Origin: Chara braunii
Taxonomy: Eukaryota > Streptophyta > Charophyceae > Charales > Characeae
Assembly: GCA_003427395.1 (NCBI GenBank)
Contig: BFEA01000076.1
Location: 2,738,101-2,802,100, forward strand
Reading direction: 5' to 3'
DNA length: 64,000 nucleotides
Shown: positions 57,477-64,000 of the stretch, one piece after another
How positions within the stretch are numbered: position 1 is the first letter of the stretch
Layout: every line of letters starts with the position of its first letter
Notes under the pieces: generated by a model
Database searches by the model: none
The model's input: only the letters and a program-made list of their open reading frames with translations
Told to the model about the DNA's origin: nothing
Made by a program: the position numbers and the translations under genes

Positions 57477-57689
57477 CAGCTAGGCAGACACTGTCTACAC
57501 TAGTGCCTTCTCTGGGGCCTATGACAACATGTATCTGACCGGGTTGAAAAATAATAGAAAACAAATTAATATCCGGCAAGTCACCTAGGCTACCGTTCAA
57601 GCAGAATCAACAACATATACACAGACTGAACACATTATCTAATCCTACTCTGATTAGGTTCACTAACAGAAGCTTCTAAGAGAACTGGC

Positions 57690-58285
57690 TATGGTAGAAC
57701 ACTATGATTCTCCTGCAGAGTTCGGGGGATCTCCTTAAATGCCTCCTGATCAGCCAGATCAAACCGGGTGTAAGGCTCGTTGCATGCGAGGGTAAATAAT
57801 GTGCAGGGGCTGGCAAGTTCGGCGTTGACTTGGGGCACAGGGGTGGGCCGGATTGCACACCTTCAGACACGCTGCTCAACCAGATGCTCAGGGCATTGAC
57901 ACAAACTGACAACTCAAGAAGGATACATGGGGAGGGGGGGTTCCGGTAACTGTTCATAGTGGCAATCATTAGACAATCTGCCATCAAGTATACATCTCCA
58001 ACAGGAGATATTATTTCTATTTTTGATTATTTAGCTGTTACAGACTTGACTAACAACTGACAGACAGCTGCAGGCAGATTAGTTTTTTGTTGCATTGCAA
58101 TCTGTTCAAGAGTAATCTTAATATAGATGTGATATTTCCTGTAGGATCTGACATTAGTTGTTACTACATCACCTAACTGTTTCTGTTCAGGCCGACCGAA
58201 ATTAGTTGTGATTTGTAATCTGTTGTGTGTCAGGCTAAGGTAGGATTCGGTGTGGATTCTAGTTTAGATTAGACACATGTAGCTC
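57690..58285 (+). other. element E leader
   Basis: Shares with the leader of B the order: ttcctggagt/ctcctgcaga, gggggatct, gatcagcc, aggctcgt, cttggggcacaggggtgggc, acacgct and gctcaggg. No gene. A short A/T-rich stretch follows before the gag start. Confidence 0.7.
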
Positions 58286-60265
58286 ATGAGTGATGCTAGC
58301 ACTAGTGAGGAGGAGTTGTTAGTGGACGACCGTAGGACTATTCGTGGAACTGCTCGCAGTCGACCTTTGACTTTCCTAGAGTGTGGTCCAGGAGACGAGA
58401 GGAGATTGCGGAGAGAGGCTAGAGAGAGAGCAGCGGCAAGGAGAGCTAGGGTAGCTGAGGATAGTGCCAGGTCTAGGATTTCAGCGGTACAACCATGGCT
58501 ACTTCATCTACCATGTCGCAGGCCTCTTCACAGGCCACTTCGTCAGGAGGTAGTCAGAGTGGTTCTCAGGGGTCCATTAGCCAAAGTCAGAGTGGTTCTC
58601 AGGGGTCCATTAGCCAAAGTGTTGGCTTGCGAGTCAGCCAACAGACTCAACTCACGCCGGAGAATTGTGAAATCCTCCAAGCAGAAGAACTTCAGGATGA
58701 GCTACAGCGGCAATTGGATGAGGCAGCAGAGAGGAGAAGGAGAGCAATCATGAGAAAAGCTAGACTAGGTAGTAGGAGAGAGGAGCTAGGCAGATTAGAA
58801 GCATTCCATGAGTCAGCGCTTGACCCTGCGATACGAGCGTTGCGTAACTCGGTTCTTTGTGTGGCAGAAGCGCAGGCTGTCCAGCAGGAAGTGCTGGCTG
58901 AACTAATGGCAGGCCAGAAGCAGATTATGGCTGCACTGCAGGCTCCTCGTCCCATGATGAGACAGCCGCAGTATGCTGTAGCTCTCCCTTCGGGTGCGGG
59001 TCCATCAGTGACGCTGCCGCCGGTAAGGCCTCCATTCTCACCTATGTTTGGCATGCCCCCTCCAGGTGGTTTTGTAGCAACTAGTGGTCCGGTTCATAGA
59101 GTCTCAGCCGTACCATCGACGACATTGGTTACTACAGTCCCACTTTCAAATCAGCCCAGGTTAGTGAGCAGCAACCTGTTTCAGTGGCTATGCAGCCACT
59201 AAAGCAAGCACCTGGGCCAATGCAGCCTATGCAGTGGACGCCCAAAATACCCTTGCTGAGTCCTATGCCCTTCTTCGGCGACAGGAAGAAGGACGAGGAT
59301 TTGGATACCTGGGTAAGGACGGTGCCTACCTATGTAAGGCACAAGCTTACCAGGCCAGAGCAAGGAGTTGTTGTGGCTGCCTCCTTTTTAGAGGGCTCAA
59401 CAGCCCGTTGGTTGAATGGCCTAGTGCAGCAGTAGGGCTACAGTCAGAACTTCGATGCTTGGACCCAGGCCCAGATAATGGAAGAGTTCGTACGGTCCGT
59501 GTACAACAGGTGGCATGACCCTCAAGGGGCTCAAGAGCCTGCCGATGCAATCAACAGCCTCTGTGCCAGAAGGTACAAGAATGTTCGAGAGCTAACGGAC
59601 ACCGTAGAATGTCTGCTCGTGGTACCTGGTGTGCGCTATGACCAGCAGGTACTCCTCACAAATTACCTTAGATGTCTACCTTCAGAGGTCAGGACAAAGC
59701 TGGTATACGAGGCCTATGTCGAGCAGCACAACTTCGCCTCTTTCAGCAAGAAGGCCTTAGATATAGAGGCAAAATTGGGATTTGCGCATCAGAGTCAGGG
59801 AGATGGTAGGAAAAAGAGGCTACCCCAGAACTCGAAAAAGAAAGGTCAACTAATGTTCGTCGACCACGATGGTCGGGCGACAGAACTTTACGATTTCCCA
59901 GACCTTGGGGAGGAGACAGAGCATGATGGGGCCAGTGAGACTTCGGATGGGGGAGTCGTGGCACCCATCAAGGAAAAGGCTAGGGGGACCGGGAAGAAGA
60001 AGGTAGGCCGGTCTACAGGCCAGGGCGACCAAGGAACACCCGCTTGGGTGAAACTTGGTTTAGAGTACGAGGTTCGGAAGGATCGAGTTGCCAGGGGCAC
60101 GTGTATGAACTGTGGCAACTTTGGCCACACGTCTAGAATCTGTCGAGGCAAGAAGGTCACCACGAGGATAGCCTCACCAACGGTGGTGGGACTTTCTTCG
60201 AACTCTGGCGGTGCTTCTACGAGCACTTCGTAGGCAAACACCTCGGGTCAGTACGAGTTTTAGCC
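58286..60265 (+). CDS. element E gag (two frameshifts, in-frame TAG)
   Basis: Starts MSDASTSEEELLVDDRR, then a basic Arg-rich coil. Frame changes occur near 58480 and 59190. The middle part (58495-59202) has a Ser/Gln-rich segment with a 36-bp direct duplication (at 58552-58623), a coil and a Pro-rich linker. The capsid core (59184-59435) ends RWLNGLVQQ at TAG 59433 and continues in the same frame with GYSQNFDAW...WHDPQGAQ. An intact knuckle, CMNCGNFGHTSRIC, is near 60105. A TAG at 60231 (C has CAG here) precedes the family gag stop near 60260 (GQYEF-TAG). Pol is in the -1 frame, as in B. Confidence 0.87.
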
Positions 60266-63200
60266 GCTCTTACTCATGCTGAAGTGGTAAGGTTGCCTTC
60301 CCCACTTCAGGCGTTGGCCAAGGCAAGTGAACCATGTATCGCCCCGCAGACACATTCAGACCCACCGACGCTCTGTTCGAGAGATGTGTCCGAGGCCCTA
60401 GAAGAGTTAGAGACTGAGTGGCCAGGGAAGGACCCCAGGGACTCTTGGGCGATGACCAATAGGTCCAAAGGGTGAACATTTCGTGGTAGAGGTTGATGTA
60501 GGTGCCGCAAAGTTGGCGCCTTCGCAGACATATGCTCTACACGGAACTTCATCAGTCGTGCTTGTGTGGAAAGATTGCGCTAAGGGGACCAAGTGCAACG
60601 GCTTAGTAGAATTGTAGCTCCTATGCTGGCCAACAAGCACCAAATGTTGGTAAAAGACTATGTCAAGGACGTAGTCTGTACCTTCTCCTATGGAGAAGGT
60701 GAAGTGAGCCATAAGAACTCCTTCCTGGTTAGCGACGAACTGCCCTTTGACATGCTCCTAGGTATGTACTACCTCGAGGTCGCGCAACCGCAATTTGACT
60801 AGATAGAAAGGTGTTGATTCACAAATTGCCCAACGGTAGATCTGTTAGATTGCAGAAGTTTAATGCTAGCAGTCTGATAAAAAACTACGGGTGCATGTGT
60901 GCATCATCTTTTTATAACTATTATAAGCAGAATTGCGAGGAGGGCATGCATCTAGTATTTGTCTCTGAGAAAGGGGAGGCCGTAAAAACACCCCCAAAAA
61001 TACAATCAATCGTCGCTCAGTATTTAGACCTTTTTTAGGAACCCAGAGGCGTAGTAGAAAGGGAGGTTGTCCATGCAATAGAGGTTGTCCCAGGTACCAA
61101 GGTGCCTAGAGGACGAATCTATAGGATGTCTCCTGCGGAGTTAGATGAGCTCCGCCGCCAGCTCAAGGAGCTCACAAAGAAGGGATGGATTCGGCCTAGT
61201 ACCTCCCCTTACGGCGCTCCAGTCCTATTCGTACCGAAGAAGGGAGGTACCTTGAGGATGTGCATCTGATTATAGGGGTCTCAATGCCATCACTGTTAAG
61301 AACGCGGAGCCCCTACCCCACATCGACGACCTCTTGGATAGAGTGCAGGGATGCCAGTACTTCACCAAGATAGATCTGAAGTCCGGATACCATCAAATTG
61401 CCATTAGACCTGAGGACCAGCACAAGACTGCATTTCAGACCAGGTACGGTCTGTACGAGTTTGTGGTGATGCCGTTTGGCCTATGCGATGCACCTGGTAC
61501 GTTCCAGCACGCGATGAACAAGATTTTTCATGAATACTTAGACAAGTTTATCGTCGTGTACCTCGACGATATCATTATCTTTAGTAGGACTGTAAAGGAG
61601 CACGCTGAGCATTTGAAAATAGTGCTAGGTCTCCTAAGACAGCACCAGTACAAGGTTAACTTGGAGAAATGCGAGTTTGGTCGCACCAAGATCTTGTACT
61701 TGGGTCATGAAATCTCAGCAGATGGACTGAGGCCCAATGATGCTAAGGTGGCCAGCATACGTGACTGGCCCAGACCTCAGACTGTTACTGAGGTCAGATC
61801 GTTTTTGGGGATGATGGGCTACAATCGTCCGTTTGTGAAAAACTATAGTACTATAACTTCCCCACTAACAGATCTAACTCGACTTGACACCCTCTGGGAA
61901 TTGACAAAAGAGTGTGAGGCAGCCTTCAAGAAATTGAAGTATGCTCTAACACATTACGAAGTCCTCAAACTCCCGGATTCTGATCAGCCCTTTGTCGTGA
62001 CCACAGACGCCAGCCAATATGGCATAGGCATGGTCCTTGCGCAAAAGGAGGGGAAGAAGTTGAGACCGATCGAGTATATGAGTAAGAAGATGCCATCTCA
62101 AAAACTAGCAAAGTCCACATACGAGCGTGAGCTCTATGTCCTATATAGAGCGGTGGTTCATTGGAGACATTATCTCCTATACAGATTCTTCTATGTGAGA
62201 TCTGACCATGAGACCTTGCACTGGATCAAGACAACCTGTGCTCTCTGATGCACTCAAGAGATGGATACAAGTGATAGACATGTATGACTATCAACTTGAC
62301 CCAATCAAGGGTGAGTACAACAACGTAGCTGATGCACTATCTCGGCGGGCAGATTATCTGGGCGCACTAGTGACTGAATTTGGCATATCCAACAACTTAA
62401 CTCGATCATTGGTGGATGCGTATCAGCAAGATCCAGTTATGTCTGAAATCATTCGTAGATTTCAAACCAAGGACAAAAAGACTTTGGATGAATTTACGAT
62501 GGTAGACGACTTGCTGTTTCTTGTGAAGGCAGGGAATAAAAGATTGTGTCCCCCACTAGCGAGTCTTTGCGTAGTTTATTTTTAGGGGAATGTCATGATG
62601 CAACTGGTCATTTTGGTTATAAAAAGACTTCAGCTAACTTAGTACAGAAGTTTTGGTGGCCCACTATGATGCAAGATGTGAAAAAGTATGTAGAAACTTG
62701 CCAGGTCTGTCAAAGGGACAAACCTAGAACTCGGGCTTCGCTTGGACTCATCAAGCCCTTGCCCATCCCTGAAGGACCTGGTCAGAGTGTGCCCATGGAT
62801 TTCATGGATACTCTTGTGACCAGTAAGTCTGGAAAACGGCACATCTTTGTAATAGTGGACCGCTTTACTAAGTATGCAAGACTGATCGCTATGCCAGAAA
62901 CTGCTAAAACGGACTATGTCATTAAACTGTAACCCAAGGATTTCGGACTACCTACATCAATAGTACATGACAGGGATGTAAGGTTTACCAGCGAACTGTG
63001 GCAGTCGACAGCTGAACAGATGGGTACCAAGCTCCAAATGACGTCAGGGAACCACCCTGAGTCAAATGGCCAAGCAGAACAGATGAACCGGGTAGTACAG
63101 CACCTGCTTCGGCATTATATTAAGCCAAGTCAGGATGACTGGGACGAGAAGTTACCTCTCGTCGCCAGCCTATACAACAATGTTGTGCACAGTACTACTG

Positions 63201-63895
63201 GGATGATCCCCAACCAGCTGCACCTTGGTTAGAAGCCCATAACTGCACTTGACTTTCTGCTACCAGAAAGACAACCCACTGCAGCACCTGGCAGGATAGA
63301 ATTTGTTGCTAAATATGAGCAGATGCTGCACCAGGTCGTTGAACACATTAGGAAGTCTCAGGAGGCTATGATCGCATCCGAGAATAAACACAGACGGCCT
63401 TCTAACTTTCAGGCAGGTGATCGAGTCTGGGTAAAGTCATCCGAACTGAGTCAGGAGATGGGGATTTCACGAAAACTGATGTCACAGTACTTTGGGCCCT
63501 GGGAGATCTTGGACATTGTAGGGGATCAACCGGATGGGCCTTCATACGTGATTCGTATTCCTGCGCACTTACGCACTTACCCTGTGTTCCATGCCTCTAA
63601 GCTGGCACCTTTCGCTGTTACTGACCAGTTTCCCTCAAGGAGATCAATGCTGCCCCCAACCATGGATGGCGAGGTGGACATCGACCATGTCGTGGAGCAT
63701 CGAATGATGCCTGTTACTCGACCATCAGGCAGAGGGCGCCCTCCTAAACCGAGAATGCAGTATCGTGTGAGCTTCAAACATCATCTGGATCCAAAGGAAG
63801 ATCGCTGGTTCACACGAGAAGAACTCCTGAGAACAGCACCTCAAGTGATCGCGGGCTATGAAAGAGAACTGAAAGGGAAGATGCCTGCAAAATAA
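60266..63895 (+). pseudogene. element E pol
   Basis: Pre-protease RLPSPLQALAKASE at 60290; frameshift near 60475; protease box [11 protein letters not shown] near 60530; [13 protein letters not shown]; breaks near 60800; TAG at 61036 after DLF. RT: RQLKELTKKGWIRPS, FVPKKGGTLRMCI with a 1-nt insertion at 61266, then 61334-62248 open with [31 protein letters not shown] and intact YLDDIIIF. RNase H ([16 protein letters not shown]) is intact until 62248. Integrase: HDATGHFGYKKT, CQVC, MDFMDT, HDRDVRF (Ser replaced by His) and HPESNGQAE; a deletion near 62930 and TAG near 63230. The chromodomain-like end is open from 63323 (GPWEILDIVG ... YRVSFKHHLDPKEDRWF). Confidence 0.88.
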
Positions 63896-63935
63896 GAGAC
63901 TTCTGAGAGGACTAACGAAGTAAAGGAGGAGGGAA

Positions 63936-64000
63936 TGCGAGGATCTGGGTCCTCGACAGGCCTAAGGGGCCCCGGTTGCAGTGGTGCCCGCCCTAAGTGA
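63936..64000 (+). repeat. element E 3' LTR, first 65 bp
   Basis: TGCGAGGATCTGGGTCC follows the polypurine tract aaaggaggagggaa. It matches the LTR start of C and runs off the window at cctaagtga. Confidence 0.85.

Larger units (their letters stand above)
57690..64000 (+). mobile_element. element E: Ty3/gypsy chromovirus, 3' LTR cut by window end
   Basis: Leader from about 57690 (collinear with the leader of B from about 12990), gag 58286-60265, pol 60266-63895, polypurine tract 63922-63935, LTR from 63936. The 5' LTR and first leader part are missing. Very similar to C in pol. Contains about eight frame breaks. Confidence 0.9.

Overview
This 64 kb window looks like a streptophyte (plant-lineage) nuclear genome, most likely a charophyte alga. 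The basis is Ty3/gypsy chromovirus polyproteins with plant-type primer sites; their wording recalls elements I associate with Chara braunii, but I could not run a search. I found no convincing host gene, tRNA, rRNA or CRISPR array. Nearly everything is LTR-retrotransposon sequence, much of it nested, embedded in satellites and non-coding dispersed repeats.

Layout. 1-2612: 80-bp and 173-bp tandem satellites around a low-complexity stretch. 2690-6640: purine-rich tract, unassigned DNA, then a dispersed repeat ('X') carrying recurrent hairpins. 6650-12204: minus-strand gypsy element A (5' LTR, initiator-Met-like primer site, broken gag-pol, 3' end missing). 12211-20384: plus-strand chromovirus B, the best preserved copy, with a 61-bp 5' LTR remnant, gag, pol with a chromodomain and a 922-bp 3' LTR; an N gap inside it is an assembly artefact. 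20576-21470: a foldback and a roughly 160-bp tandem repeat. 21950-32874: minus-strand element G, with gag/protease remains, a tRNA-Asp-like primer site and a 7.3 kb LTR. 32875-37022: body of plus-strand chromovirus C, broken by G on its left. 37093-45139: an 8.0 kb solo LTR ('F') of the same family as G, inserted in the 3' LTR of C, which resumes at 45144-46071. 46110-47900: second X copy. 48660-50900: GCGCAC-rich poly(A) segments and another LTR. 50905-57476: minus-strand chromovirus D, with many ambiguous bases. 57690-64000: plus-strand chromovirus E, running off the window.

How the parts work. B, C, D and E share one design: Gag with a CCHC knuckle, protease, reverse transcriptase, RNase H, HHCC/DDE integrase and a C-terminal chromodomain-like segment, then a polypurine tract (an aaggaggaggga-type tract in B, C and E, a variant in D) and an LTR starting TGCGAGG or TGTGAGG. 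All copies carry stops or frameshifts. The most striking non-coding signals lie in the giant LTR F. Seven hairpins share one loop motif (identical over 20 nt in five) while their stems differ in sequence but keep their pairing. In the related LTR G the same position holds an unrelated 66-bp tandem array. Two premature TAG codons are shared at homologous positions between copies (B/E in gag, C/E in pol).
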